From the NCBI GenBank assembly GCA_963277665.1, contig OY728122.1, positions 1,542,640,868 to 1,542,704,867 on the forward strand: a DNA stretch of 64,000 nucleotides, in the 5' to 3' direction. Of this stretch, positions 33,530 to 47,288 are shown piece by piece; position 1 is the first letter of the stretch, and every line of letters begins with the position of its first letter. Made by a program: the position numbers and the translations under genes. Below the pieces are notes generated by a model, which worked only from the letters and a program-made list of their open reading frames with translations, was not told where the DNA came from and made no database searches. This stretch comes from Viscum album (taxonomy: Eukaryota > Streptophyta > Magnoliopsida > Santalales > Viscaceae).

Positions 33530-34920
33530 CCTTTGAAAAAATTATTGAAAATATTATTCATCTCGTTTACGATTTCATACAACGTCAAGTGGAATTCTCA
33601 AGATAGTAACAACGATGTATTAATGATACATCCAAAAGATTCAACATCATGGAAGCTATTTGATTCATTATATCCATATTTTCCTTTGAATCCTAGTAAT
33701 GTACATTTGGGATTTGATTATGATAGTTTTAACTATTTTTCATTTTAATTACTAACTATATAATATGTCCAATTATTTTTATACCCTATAATCTAACTCC
33801 AGGTATGAGTTTTAGGAAGACTTCTTTCATTATTTAGATGATTATTCTTTGAAATAAAATGCTTATAAATGAAATTGGTGAATAATTTCAACCTCTAATC
33901 AAATAATTATGAGAATTATGGGATTATTCCATTGAAACATATGATATTTTAAGAATAAAATAATTCAAAATTCATGATGCTTTAAAGAGTATAATTAGTG
34001 ACTTTATTCAACTAGGAAACTTATCAGGTTGGAACACTCATACCAGTTTGTATTTTTCAATTTGTAATTTTTATTTTGAACCTCAATTATTTCCTTATAG
34101 TATAAAATGGTGTTTTATGTGTCATGGTCAATTTCATGATGCATCTCATAAATTCAGGTTTAACAAGACATAATTCAATGGAGATATTGAATTGAGAAAG
34201 TCATTGAATGTGTTATCTGGTTCAAAAATATTGGAATAATTAATAAATTTCAACATATAATTAAGAAAATGTAATCAGTTTAAATAAGAGGGAAAGGGTA
34301 TGAAGTGAAATATATAAGGAATTTGGTACACAATAGTTGAATAAAATGAGTATATTTTTTAAACTTCCTTATTTAGAGTTTGATTTTCTACGTCATAATC
34401 TTGAATTAATACATATTGATAAGAACATCTATGATAATTTAACATTTACATTTCTTAATGAGCATGGTAGATCAAAGAATCACCTTAATTATCTTAAGGA
34501 TTTAGAATCAATGAATATAAAGTGTGGTTTGTGGGAAAATGAAAATGGTTAGTATCCTTAGACAATTTTTACAATAAAAAATAATAATAAAGACATATTC
34601 CTTCAAACTTTAAAGAATGAAAAACTTCTAGATGGATATTAAACTAAAATTTCATTACGCATGGACTTAAAGTATATAAAATTACATGGATTGAAAAGAC
34701 ATAACCCACATATTCTGAGGGAGAATTTTATAATATTATTATTTCATAATATGTTACCTAGAAATTTAATTATATTTATAGTTGAGTTGCGCACTATATC
34801 TATAGATATTTTTATAAAAACTCTAAATCCTACAAATCTTGATAAACCTCAACAAAGAATTATGTTGAAACTTTTAAATTTATTCATATTATTTACCTCT
34901 ATATTTTTCATTATCATAAT
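33530..34920 (+). pseudogene. TNP2-type transposase, first part
   Basis: The frame at 33533-33748 reads IHPKDSTSWKLFDSLYP and NPSNVHLGFDYDSFN, a decayed form of the TNP2 catalytic-region start. After a stretch of stops with residual matches (LSGW-like text near 34020; CVMCHGQFHD near 34120), 34337-34552 has FKLPYLEFDFLRHNLELIHIDKN (compare the LP..LRHNLDVMHIEKN pattern), and 34661-34920 has HGLKRHNPHILR and FHNMLPRNL, then LFTSIFFII. TNP2 cuts and moves CACTA elements. It is interrupted at 34920 by element D and resumes at 49481. Confidence 0.82.
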
Positions 34921-37867
34921 TATAACTACTCGAACCTTTAGGCCTTTCAATTTTCCAAAAATATAATGTTTGAGGTGTTCGAGGGTAGTTCGAGGTGTTT
35001 TTTGGGGCATGTGAATCATTCCAATGATGATTCATTTCAAGACTTTTCCAAATGTTAATTTTTACAAGAGTGAATCATCCTGGTGGTAACTCGTCAAGTG
35101 GTGACTCATCCTGGAGATGTCTCATATGTCGGTGACTCCATTCGGGTGGTGAATCATCTAGTGGTGACTTGTCTAGCAGTGACTCCCTGGCGATGACTCC
35201 TCTGGTGGTGACTTGTTCGGTGGTGACTCGTCCAATAGTGACTCGTCCGGTAGTGACTCGTCCGGTAGTGACTCATCCGGTAGTGACTCGTCAGGTGGTG
35301 ACTCATCTAGCAGTGACTCATCTAGTAGTGACTAGTCTGGTGGTGACTCAACTGGCGGTGATGATGACTTGTATGGCATTGACTCATCTTGGTTGTGACT
35401 AATTTCAATAGTTTTAAATTTTTCTAGAATTTTCCATTTTTTTGGTTTTTCCCTTTTATGTCTGTTTTGATGAAAAATGAGTTTAATAACATATTTAATG
35501 ATTTTTAAAGTTGTTTAAATATGTATCTATCATATCAATAATTTTATAAAAATTGGGAAGGATTATAAATGTTTAAAATGCATGGTCTTGATGAGATCCA
35601 CTTTAATGGAAATTAAAAACTGTATCTAATCCAAAATGTTTAGGATCTAAAATTTCAAAAACAAATATCCTACCTTCTCTATTTTATTATGTCTTTCTCT
35701 TGATATTTTACATCCCAAAATCCTTCTTCTATGGAGTCGAGTAACCTGGTAACTATAGTTAGTTCATGTTTTCCCTAGATAGTTTCCTCCTATATGCCCA
35801 CCTCTGTTTTTGGGGCAACATGGTTGTGTCAATCATCATTCTTCTAGGTATGATTTCCTTTAACTTCCTTGATTGTGTATCATGTGGGATGGGTATGTAA
35901 ATGTTTATCCTTATGGATATATTTGATTCTTAATTAATAAATATAATATAATTTGTCTAAAATAAATACAAAGGGGTAGGGGAAAGTGATGTTTGATCTT
36001 ACTTTTTTATTGAAATTTATTGATGTTGTAAATTGTATGGGCTAATTACCCACTTAAAATCATGACCTTTGGGGATCCTTATTTGTGAATTTGTTGATGG
36101 TTTTTGGAATACATTATTTTTTGTGGCTATTAATGTAACTTATTATGTAATTGGTTAACCACGTACAATCGGTTAATAAAATTGATGCCCCAGGATCATA
36201 CAGTTTCTGTGATAACACCCTTAATTAAAAAAGTGAAATTGAATAAGAGATTCCTTGCTAACTCTCAATGTATGTTGTTTTGTGGTGTGTGATATGAATT
36301 TTGGGGGATAATGGATGAGATATGGTTGTGCAATGGGGTTGCGATGGTTTCGTGGTTATGCAGCGGGGCTACGATGGAAGATGGATTTGGCCTTGGCTGT
36401 GGGCCTTTTGTTTCACTGTAATATTTATTATGTTTTGTGGTGTGTTAATTTCTTAGTTGTTATGGATAGAGAAATGAATAATAATCATGAACTACAATTA
36501 TTACATGATAATTATTTAAATGTAATGTTTAATGGATAAATTGATGATAGGATTTAAGTACAAATAAAACTACAAGTTTAATAGAACTGGTCGAAAATGG
36601 AGATTCAAGAAAATAGATTAAAGATAGTTTTAAACTGAAATATAAATTATGTATTGTGTTTTTATTGTATGGTGTTATGAATTTAGAGGTGTCAGAAAAG
36701 TGGGGAAGTCATGAGTAGGTTGGTATTTTTTTTGTAAACCCATAGGTTAGTCTTGTGTGCTTTTTCTATATATATATTCATACACTATATATTCTGATGA
36801 TTTATATGTGCACCCCACCCATGTCGATCTCCATGTGGCAACATCCACATAGTCACATGGGAGGGTGCTTTCCCGAAATCTAGGTTGGAGGATGGATAGA
36901 TGTCCACCCGCTCTTCCATACTCCCTCTTCCAGGCAATAATGGCTTATGTGTCTTCGACTGAGTTGTGAAGTGGTGTCCATGGTTTCTTCAGGGTGACTT
37001 GTGATGTGGTTCCCCAGGTGTCTTTGGGATGAGTTGTGGTGTGTTTTCCTAGGTGTCTTCGTGATGAGATCTCTTGTAATGGATCAGGAGTGTGTGGGTG
37101 GGATGTGATGTGTTCTGATGGCTCGGGTGTGTGCGGGTGGGATGTAATGTGATGTATGGACCATGTGTGTGTGGGCGAGATATGATGTGATATATTCTAA
37201 AGAGGTGGAAGCACCATGATGCTTTCTATTATGGTGTAAGGGCAGATAATTAGTGGGAAAGTGGTGAGGGGTACCCTGTCATCGATGTGCTTTAAATTAT
37301 ATTATATTATGTGGATCTGTTCTTTGGTGAGAGAGCCTTGGTGAGGTCGGGGTTATGGTTAGTCTACCTATTATGTGGTGTTTCGTTCTGTTGTTTTCTC
37401 ATGGGTGCATTAGTATGCTCCTTCCACTTGTGCATGAGAGACTTTGGTTTTCCTAATGAGTATACTTGTATGCTCACCCTACCTATGTAAAAAAATTCCG
37501 GTTTCTAGGAGGATTACATGGAATGTGTTGGGAATTACTAATAGTACCCTCAGACAATTGTTGTTTTGTTTCCCTAGTTGTTTTTGGGTATTTACTTCAG
37601 AGATTTTTATTTGTATCAGTTTTATTTACACATGCATTATGGGATGGTTTTTGGTTTTTCTGATATGTGTGTGTGTGTGTCATTGAGTTTATTATGTTTG
37701 ATACATCCTTTCTCCTGATCTTGTTTCCTTATAAATGGTAATGCCTTCCATATTGTGATATTTGTACACCCTTGGTGCTAGTCTCCAACTCGGGGCCTAC
37801 TAGAGGTGGGACTTGGGAGTCATTATCTCCCTACCCTCATTGTTGTATCTTGGGGGGGGAATTCATG
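34921..37867 (+). repeat. Element D 5' LTR
   Basis: It aligns with 42964-49480 minus element E: CCAAAAAT..TTTGAGGT near the start, the 15-bp minisatellite, the GGTTTTTC dinucleotide site and the GTCTCC .. GGGAGTC block near the end. A TATA-like CTATATATATA is at 36766-36777. The element-side end is ..ATTCATG at 37867. Confidence 0.8.
35055..35405 (+). repeat. 15-bp minisatellite with TGACTCA cores (5' LTR of D)
   Basis: About twenty degenerate units of GGTAGTGACTCRTCY are present, cleanest at 35220-35345, where consecutive units are exactly 15 bp. Many units contain TGACTC or TGACTCA. Because 15 is a multiple of three, the array leaves open frames with Ser/Asp/Gly or Val/Thr repeats that are not real proteins. 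Confidence 0.9.
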
Positions 37868-37873
37868 ATAGAA

Positions 37874-37886
37874 TTCTATTAGAGTT
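37874..37886 (+). other. Degenerate primer-binding site of element D
   Basis: TTCTATTAGAGTT lies just inside the 5' LTR and resembles the TGGTATTAGAG primer sites of elements B and F in the same position. Confidence 0.5.
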
Positions 37887-38479
37887 AATGGTTGAGTTAT
37901 AGAGTGGAGTTCATAGTTAATAATAGTGAGGAATACATGGGTTGGTATGTAAATAGTGTTAGTTGACCTTGGTGCATGACATAGGCCTTGGAGACCTTCC
38001 AGGATATGGGATTTTAGGGCCTCCCATGATCCAATGTGAAAACTCTGAGCTTATTGAATGAAAATGTGAGATGGGAATGATTTCTGAGTAGAGACCTAGG
38101 AGAGGTACATGCATCATGAGGACTATTTTTCTTGTTTGAATTATATTGTTTTGGGAAAGTTAAAAAGGATAAAATGAATTTAATGGATTAAATTTAATTA
38201 AAATATATCATAATGAAAATCCATATTACTGGTCTTAGTAAATCCTTTTTTCCATTACATCTATGGATCGTGGTCATTTTTTGTGTGTGGTTTAGGCAGT
38301 GGAGGTTCAATAGTATAGCCTGTTTGATCAACGGAGGGTTGATTCGGCTGAGGATGATGATCAGTGGTAGAGGATTTTGTGCTCTTTTTAGCGGTAGGCT
38401 TTGCAAAAGTATTTGGGGATTGTTTTTTATATATAAACCGGGAGTTTAATAAAGTATCTAGAGATTACTTTTGGTTTTA

Positions 38480-39010
38480 TATGATCCATAATTGAGTATA
38501 GGGTTATTTTGGTGGTGAGTAAGATGTGAGTATTTTCATGTCAGTGGTGGTTGTTTTACCTTGGTGAGGAGAGGGAGTCAGATGTTTCATGGGTCGACTT
38601 CCAAAAGGAGTTTCGGGCAGAGTTCCTCTCATCGATCATGAAGGTTGAGAAGAGGAAGTAGATACTCTCCCTTCAGTTGTGAAGTATTTCTGTGATAGAT
38701 CTTGGGATTAATTTCAAGGACCTTTTGTGATTTTCCCCAGATCTTTTTTCGGAAATGAAGTCCTGAGTGAGGCATCTTAAGGAGGCACTCTATCCTATGA
38801 TCCAGTATGTAGTTACACCTTTTATGTTTCCAACATACTTGGATGTTCAAAATAAGGTATAGGTTATTGAGAGGATTCACTCACGAGGAGGTTTTTCAAG
38901 ATATGGTAACCAATAGGATTCCATAAGGAGAAGAGTTATCAGTGGCAAGCCTCAGGTGTTGGGACCTTCAAGGTTTTGACTAGCAGAGAGTCGACCTCGG
39001 TAGCTTCCCA
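38480..39010 (+). pseudogene. Element D gag remnant
   Basis: One frame shows WVDFQKEFRAEFLSS, KVEKRK and LSLQL.SISV, then LLxFSPDL and EMKS, the order of the chromovirus Gag W..F..F / QG..SV..Y / F..L..F.P pattern, with several stops. No zinc knuckle could be found downstream. Confidence 0.6.
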
Positions 39011-39839
39011 TTCGACCTTCTGTTTTCTATACATTTCTTTTAGGCCTGAGTCCAATGTTTTTATTCAATGGTTTTATGGAAATATTTAGAACCAGTGATC
39101 AATATCTTCTTGAGCTTAGTTTGGTTGAGGTATACAGGTTTAGTATCAGCCTCAGTATTAGTTACTAGTGAGGTCATTCCAACGGCAGGGGAAGTAGGCT
39201 TATGGTCTAGAGAGGATAGCTGATTCATGTATAGTCTAACCTTAGGATTTTACTCAATCTCAAGGACCTTGACCTGAGTGTGTTCATGGAGGTGTCCGTC
39301 AGCAGAGAGGTAGGGTAGTTGGATGTGATCAGTTGCATGTAGTGGATGTAGCAGCACCATATGGGAAAGATAACATTAGAGGTATGGTCAGTTTATAATC
39401 TTGTACTATCCATACTTTTTTTATTATGGATATTCTCACTACTCTGTGTAACCCACTACATTTCATGCTTTAATACTCTCATACCCCTGATGTTGACTAC
39501 ACCAGTCAAAGGCCAAACCATCTTGTTTGATGTGTGCTGTCTTGTAGACTAATGATGGGGCCACATTAATCCCATGGTGATATTTTATTACTTGAGATAC
39601 ATCCATATGATGTCATCTTTGGCATTTAATAGTTTTATTTTGTGCATGTTGTTATTGACTTCTTTTAAAGAAGAATCATGTTTTTGGATATGGATGAAAA
39701 GTGCATGGATTTCATTGGTGAGTGGAGTTATCAGGTTGGAAGTCAGAATATATGGGCCCTTATTTCCTTATGGACCAAGTTTTTAGTGGAATCAGTGGAT
39801 ACTGGGATGGTATAGGTTCATAGGGACATCATGGAGTTC

Positions 39840-40420
39840 CTGGATGTTTTCCATAACTAGTTTGTGTCACTACCCCCTCGATGTGACATTGAGTTTGTGA
39901 TAGACTTATAGCTCAGTGATTCTATGATTTTGATGGATCTTTATCCGATGGAACCCTGTGATTTTCAAGAGTTAAGGATTTAGATTGATGATCTGATGCA
40001 TAAAGGCTTCATCTATCCTAGTTCAACATCATGGGGCACCCTCATTTTGTTCACCAAGGATCAATGATCTTTTTTACTAGATGACAGGGTTGATTTGGTT
40101 TTTTAAGATCAACATGTGTTTAGGATATCAACAGTTAAGGGTGAAGTAGGGTGATATCCTGAAGACTTCCTTAAGATGTAGGTATGGGAACTTTGAGTTT
40201 GTATTCATGTCGTTCAGTGTTATGAACGCACCATCCCTTTTCATGGGGATCATGAACTTTGTGTTTTGTGAGTTCTTGGACCATTCTGTCATCGTATTCA
40301 TCAATTATATATTGATCTAATCAAATTCAAAATAGGATCATGTCGAGAATATCTAAGTTGTCATAAACGTTCTTCAGCACCACTAACTCTATAGAAAGTT
40401 TTCCAAGGGTAATTTTTGGA
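39840..40420 (+). pseudogene. Element D reverse transcriptase remnant, active site lost
   Basis: MDLYPMEPCDFQELR, IDDLMHKGFIYPS and STSWGTL, then KINMCLGYQQLRV, YGNFEFVFMSF and NAPSLFMGIMN follow the RT order. At the catalytic site the sequence is VFINYILI where relatives have VFIDDILIYS, so both aspartates are replaced. The region between the gag remnant and here (39010-39840) has no clear protease. Confidence 0.75.
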
Positions 40421-40479
40421 CATGATAAGTCCATTTCCTTGGGAATGTGGTGTATCAATAAGTTTTTGTAGTTGAGAGA

Positions 40480-42340
40480 AAAAAGTTTGATGTAATTTTT
40501 TGAAGGGAATCACCCAAGAATGTGGCAGAAGTTTGTAGCTTCCTTGGTCTCGTAGGCTATTATTGGAGGTTTGTGCCTGATTTATCTCGATTTGCAGCCC
40601 CATTGACATCATTAACCATGAAAGACCAACTTTTGTGTGAAATGACAAATTTTTGGGAATATTCAGTTACCTGAATGGGAAATTGGTCAGTTCTCTATTG
40701 ATTGGGTTTCCAGTGGAAGGGGTAATGTTTGAAGTGTTTTGTGATCCTTCCCATTTGGTCTTAGGATGTGACTTGATGTAGAAGAAGGTGGTGATCTCTT
40801 ATGGTTCTCGATAATTTCACATCTATGAGTGAAAATATGCCACCCATGATATGTATCTAGTATTATTTTTGATTATGTTGAAGTTGTGGAAACATTTCTT
40901 TATTTGGGATCACTTTGTGGTCTTCGTGGATTACACAAATTTAAGGTATGTCTTCTCTCAGTGTGATATGAAAATGTGATAGAGGTGGTGGATGGAGTTC
41001 ATTTTGGACTATGATTTTTATTTCTTCTAAAAATATGTAAAAGGGAATGTTGTGGTCGATGATTTGAGTTGAAAGTCACATAAGGATGTTGTTTTGGAAT
41101 CTGCAGATGCTCAGAGAGTGATGGAGGAGTTGGCATCCCTGTACTTAAATGAAAGGGTGGATAGTGGTAGAGATTTTTTCCAGATGATGGTTCAATATTC
41201 TCTGATGAAGCAAGTGGATGAATCTTCATGGGGATAATCATATGTAGAGGTATTGTGTAATCATGTAGTCCATGGGGATGATCTATAGGGATGGTCGTAG
41301 GATGGTCAAAACTGGATATTGTTTCATGGAATGTTGTTTATTCTTGTATAAATGTGAAAGGAGTTAATTGTGAGATCCATATCTCACCATTGATGCTACA
41401 CTTGAGAATTTATAATATGTACCATCTCTAGAGGTTTAAGTTTTTGTGTCCTGGGATTAAGTCGGTATTAGTAGAGTTTGTCACAAGGTTCATATTTTTT
41501 CATCAAGTAAAGCCAGAGAATTGTGTTCTTAGTGGTTTTTTACAACCCTTGTATGTCCCTGAGTGAAAATGGGATGAAATCTCGATGGATTTTTTTCATA
41601 GGGTTACCTAGAGATTAGGGAGGTTGTGATGATATCTATGTGATCATGGATCGGTTGATGAAATCTTCCCACTTCTTAGAGATCAAGGAGTCAGGTGTAG
41701 TTGATGTTTGTGATAATATGTACATGGATGAGGTGGTACGGTTTCATTGAGTTATGAGGTCCATTTTCTTGGATCGAGATTCACAATTTACCTCATGATT
41801 TTGGAGGAGATATAAGCAACATTTTGGCACCCAGTTTCACATCAGCACTATTTTTCACCCTCACATAGATGGGAAGATGGAATTAACTATCCATACACTA
41901 TAGGACATGTTTTGGGCATGTTTCTTGGAATTAGTTGGATCATGGGAACAACACATGTCCTTGGTTGAGTTTTCTAATAATAATATTTATCACTCATCCA
42001 TTGGTATGGCCCCATTTATGTCTTTTTATAGACAGTTGTATCGTTCTCGGTTGTATTGGACAAAGTTTGGGGAGGCAGTAGTTCTTGGTCCTAAGGTGGT
42101 GCATAGCGTAACAGAAAGGTTCAGTTGGTTAGAGATATGATGAAAGCATCATAATACTGGTATAATTCATATGTTGATCACAGAAGGAGGCCCATAGAGT
42201 ATGAGGGTGGAGATAATGTGTTCTTAAATGTCTCCCATCAACATGGGCAACAGATATTTGTGAAGGGGAGTCAGTTATAACCCCAATTTGTTGGACCTTT
42301 TGAGGTGTTGGGGCAATTTTGTGAGGTGGAATATTAGTTT
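40480..42340 (+). pseudogene. Element D RNase H and integrase remnant
   Basis: VAEVCSFLGLVGYYWRF-like text near 40510, an RNase H core around 40730 (FCDPS in place of FCDAS) and YTPG-like text near 41030 precede integrase. Integrase is clearest at 41907-42140: LVEFSNNNIYHSSIGMAPF, YRSRLYW and GEAVVLGP. An HHCC region is hard to see. Multiple stops and shifts are present. Confidence 0.75.
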
Positions 42341-42429
42341 TAATTTCCACCATGGTTTGGAGTGATCCATGATGTTTTCCAAGTATTTTATCTCTGTCGA
42401 TATCTTCACGATGACTCCCAAGTCATTGA

Positions 42430-42625
42430 CTAGGGAGAGTTGGATGTTGAGGATGATGTCACCTTCATAGAGCATCAAGTGGAGATCCAAGACCATCGAG
42501 AGAAGGTGTTGTGAGGATGGTCTATTCCCTTGGTTCATGTGCTATGGAGGCATGGTAGATTAGAGGAGAGTACTTGGAAGCATGATACATAGATTTGATA
42601 CCATTACCTAGAGTTGTTTAGAGTT
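42430..42625 (+). pseudogene. Element D chromodomain-like end of pol
   Basis: VEDDVTFIEHQVEIQDHREKVL followed by IPLVHVLWRHGRLEESTW and YLELF matches the chromodomain-like tail of elements B and F, with two stops. Confidence 0.7.
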
Positions 42626-43104
42626 TTCCCTTATTTTTATTTTCTTTGTGGTGTGTTGTTCGGACCTTGATGTTTTATGATATATTCCATTTTCCCCATT
42701 ATGTTATTTGTGTTGTGTGATGTGTGATGTGTGATAATGTACTGATATTAGAAAAAGGTAAGACCTGATTCCTATGTCTAGGATAGTATGGTTGTTTTAT
42801 TGTTATGAGAGTTTGGGTTAGTGGGTTTGATTGTGGGTGGAGTTTCAGTTGTAACAATATCCTTTAGAGTTTTCTAGAGGGATGTTTGTTTGGACCCTTC
42901 CTCTATTTTATCCCGAGTTGGTTTTAAATTCTTGAGGTAGAGAATAGTTTAAGAGCTTTCTTATGTAAAGGACTAGACCTTCCATCCTGCTACTTTGCCA
43001 AAAATCTGATATTTGAGGTATCTGAGGGTAATATGAGGTGTTTTGGGATATGTGAATCATTCAAATAGTGAGTCATTTAAATTTTTTTTCCAAATTTCTA
43101 GTTT

Positions 43105-43500
43105 TCTAATAATGACTCATCCAAGTAGTGACTCGTCTAATGGTGGCACATCATAGAGATGACACTTCTTACAGCGACTCATCCTGGCAGTGACTCATCT
43201 AGCATTGAATCCTATATTGGTGACTCGTCTAACGATGAATCTCCTAGTGGTGAATTGTCTAGATATCACATGTATGGTGATGACTCATCTGGCAGTGACT
43301 CCTCTAGAGGTGACTTGCCTAGCGGTGACTCATCTGGCAGTGACTCTCTTGGAGGTGACTGGTCTGGCAGTGAACATTCTGGTGGTGACTAATCTCGTGG
43401 TGACTAATCTGGAGGTGAATCATATGGTAGTGAATCGCCTAGTGGTGACTCATCTAGCGGTGAATCATCTAGCAGTGACTTGTCTTATTAGTGAATCAAT
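43105..43500 (+). repeat. 15-bp minisatellite with TGACTCA cores (3' LTR of D)
   Basis: This is the same 15-bp unit family as 35055-35405 (RGYGGTGACTCATCT), with about 25 degenerate units. Copy number and unit order differ from the 5' LTR, so the arrays changed after insertion. Confidence 0.88.
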
Positions 43501-46448
43501 TCAAAAAATTCCATTTTTCCAGAATTTTCTAGTTTTTCAAGTTTTTCCCTTTTTACGTCTATTGTGATGAAAAATGAGTTTAATAACATAATTAAGGATT
43601 TATAAAGTCATTTCAAAATGGATTGATCATATTTTCAGTTTTTTAAAAATCAATAATACTTCTAAATGTTTAAAAAGTGTGTTCTTAATGAGATCCTCTT
43701 TAATGGAAATTCAATTTGTATCTAATCCCAAACATTCAGGATCTAAACTTTATGAAAAAAATATCCTTCATTACCTCTTTTATTCTGGATTTATCTTGAG
43801 ACCAAACATCCCAAAATCCTTATTACATGGAGTTGAGTAACTTGGTCACCATAGTTAGTTTAATTTTCCTCCAGAGAGTTTCTTGTTATATGCACACCTC
43901 TCTTTTTGGTGCAACAATCCGGTATGGATCATCTTTCTTCTAAGTAGGATTTCCTTCATCTTCCTTGATTTTGTATCATGTGGGATGGGTATATAAATGT
44001 TTATCCTTATGGATATAGTTGATTCTAAATTAATAAATATAATATAATTGGTCTAAAATAAAAACAATGGGGTAGGGGAAGGTCATGTTTGATCTTACTA
44101 TTTTATTGAAATTGTTTGATGATATAAATTGTATGGGCTAATTACCCACTGAAAATTGTGGTTGTTTGGAGTCCTTGTTCATGAAATAGTTGATGGTTTG
44201 TGGAATACATGCTGGTTTTGTGGCTGTTTATGTCACTTATTATCTAATTGTTTAACCACATATGTTTATTTAATAAAATTAATTCCCCCATATCATATGG
44301 TTTCTATGATAACACCCTTAATTAACAAAGTGAAATTTAATAAGAGATCCCTTTCTAAATCTGAAATTATACTGCGATGTCGTGTGTGATATGAATTTTG
44401 TAGGTGGGGATGTGGATAAGAAATGGTTGTGCATCAGGGTTATGATGGTTGTGTTGTTGTGTAGTGGGGATATGGTGGAAGATGGATTTGGACTTGGTTG
44501 TGGGTATTTTGTTTAATTGTACTGTTTATTGTTTTTTGTACTTTGTTTGTTTCCCAGTTCGTATGGATGAATAATTGAATAATAATCATGAACTGTAATT
44601 ATTATATGATAATGATTTAAAAGACATGTTTAATGGATAAATTAATGATGGTATTTAAATACAAATCAAACTACATGTTTAAGAGAAGTAGTCTAAAATT
44701 GAGATTATGGAAAATGGCTTAATGATAGTTCAAGACTGAGATATAAATTATGACTTGTGTTTTTCTTGTATGGTTTTATGAATTTACAGGTTCTAGAAAA
44801 GTGGGGAAGTCATGAGTAGGTTGGTGTTTTGTTTTTAAACCCATAGGTTGAGATTGTGTGCTTTTTCTCTATATATATGTATACATTGTATATTATCATG
44901 ATTTATATATGCACTCCACCCATGTCGAGCACCATGTGCCAACACCCACATATTCATGTGGGATGATGTCTTTCATAACATCATGATGGGAGGATAGATG
45001 GATGGCCACACGCTCTTCCATGCTCCCCCTTCAAGGCGATAATGACCCAGGTGTCTTCAGGTGAGTTGTGAAGTAGTGTCCAAGGTGTGCTCAGGATGAG
45101 TTGTGATGTGGTGTCCCAGGTGTCTTCGGGATGATTTTTTGTGTGTTTTCTTAGGTTTCATTGAGATGATATGTGTTGTGATGGCCTAGGTATGTGCTGG
45201 CGAGATGTGATGTGTTGTGATAGATTAGGTGTGTGCGGGAAAGATGTGATGTGATGTGTGTACCAGGTGTGTGTGGGTGGGATTTGAAGTGATATTATGG
45301 CATCCCACCTTTTATTATATAACTTTATATATCATTTACAAATAGAGGATATTTTAAGGCTTAGTGTCTTGGAAAAAAGGTACATAATACACGAAAACTC
45401 AAAACATTCTTCTATTCCACATGAAAGGATTATTTAAGACTCATCTGAAGTACATTTATTTCATCTCATAACCTAGGGACATACATCAAAGTAAAGGGTT
45501 AGCTTAAGGCCCAATTAGAGATAACAAGGGAAACTGTTTACTTGTGATCTTAAGGAATATCAATAAGAACATGAAGAATATTATAAGTTCATGATAAAGA
45601 GTAATATTATAAATAAAATAACATGAATCGTAACTTTTAAATGAGGCTACAAAATTTAATTTATTCATTCATGAGCATATCACCAAGGTTCATCCCCAAG
45701 GTGTCATAAAAATTACCAAGGTTATTCCCCAAGGTATCATAAAACTTTTCATCTATAGAGATTAAATTCTTTACCCAATGAATTGAAATTATATTAGGTT
45801 TCACCATTAATATGTATTTATTTTCATGTGATCCACATATATCATTATCAAACATTTCATAAATAACATTTTTATAATAAAATAAACAGGTTTCATATCA
45901 AAATCATGGTGTTTAAAAAAATTAAAAACAAGAACTTTATGTCATTTTAAAACCTACGGAAAAGGAATGTGGGTTTCATATATATTAATACCAGAATAAA
46001 ATAGATCATTTTGAAATCTATTTGAATACCCCTGGAGAAGATAGAGTTTTTTGTATTCACAAAATAAAATAAAATAATTTCTTGATAAAAAGAGAGAAAT
46101 TTTGAGACGAAAATCTGACAACATAACAGCTATAAAACATGGTTTTAGAAAAAATTAAAAAGAGAGTTAGCAAGGGTATACCAATCATAAATGAATATTA
46201 ATATATTAAATATATATAATAAAATTTACATAAAAATATTGTATTGAAACTTTAAATACATACCACATAAAAAGGAAATTGAAAGGAAAAGAGACATTTG
46301 AGATTTCCCTTATCTTAAAGAGTGACTCCTAAAATATGAAGATCAAGACCTTGGGGGGCTTTAGAAAAAATTATAAGTACTAATAGGGATGTAATAATAT
46401 CATATATTCTAGTATAGAGAATTTTTAATGAAATATAATGTAGTAATG

Positions 46449-46462
46449 GGTGGGTATTTATA
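46449..46462 (-). promoter_or_regulatory. LTR promoter TATA box in element E
   Basis: The minus strand reads CTATAAATACCCA, the best core-promoter match in the element and the main evidence for its orientation. Confidence 0.5.
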
Positions 46463-47288
46463 GTAAAATTGAGGGAATTTTTTATTAATTTCTCAGGACA
46501 CCTTAGTAGTGGAATTTGCAAAACCATCGGCTTGCCCATGGTATTTTTCCATGGTATTGGCCACTTGAGACACCTAATATAATATTTTAATTAAAAAAGG
46601 TCTAACATCATTTTAAATTATATATTACATCATTATGATGTCATTAAACACACCAAAAACTCAAAACTGTATTTTTACTATTCACCAAAAAACAAAATAT
46701 TTTATAAAAATATCATAAATTCACTATAACCTAATATCCACCTAATGAATTAAAAAATGAAATTTATTTTATCATAATAATTATATAAATATTATAAATT
46801 TAACTTTTAACTATAAAAATACTTATTTATTAAAAATAATAGCAAATAGAAAATGCATAGTAAACTACATAGTAAAATTTTCGACACATGAAAAAAAATT
46901 ATCATTTTTAATTAAAAAATATTGTTTTTATAACAATATTTCATTATAATAAAAAAATTTAATAAAACCTTATATTAATATAATAATTTATATCTCTCAT
47001 AAAAGTAAAAATATTTCCCAAAAAAACAATTTGCAAATTCCATCTCGATTTTTAAGAAAAGCTATTCTTAAAATGAAAATGATGAAATAAAAATTTTATT
47101 TAAACAAATGGATTAAGTTTCATGTAACTAGGGACTTGACACATAACCCCTTAAAACACCATCATATGACCTAAGGTTAAGGTTTGCAATGGTGATGGAA
47201 TTTTGGGGTGCCTTAGATAACATCACCCGAGTGGTAATCTACATTAACTTGAACTTCTCCTCTAGGATATTTCATTCAAGATTAACAT

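Noticed and set aside
35055..35405. CRISPR-like array
   Set aside because: Units are head-to-tail with no unique spacers, in plant retrotransposon LTRs. The 39-bp and 343-bp arrays are likewise tandem.
43190..43567. 125-residue Val/Thr/Leu repeat protein and its 77-residue Ser/Asp/Gly neighbour
   Set aside because: Both arise from the 15-bp minisatellite, whose period is a multiple of three. No start context or family supports a real protein.
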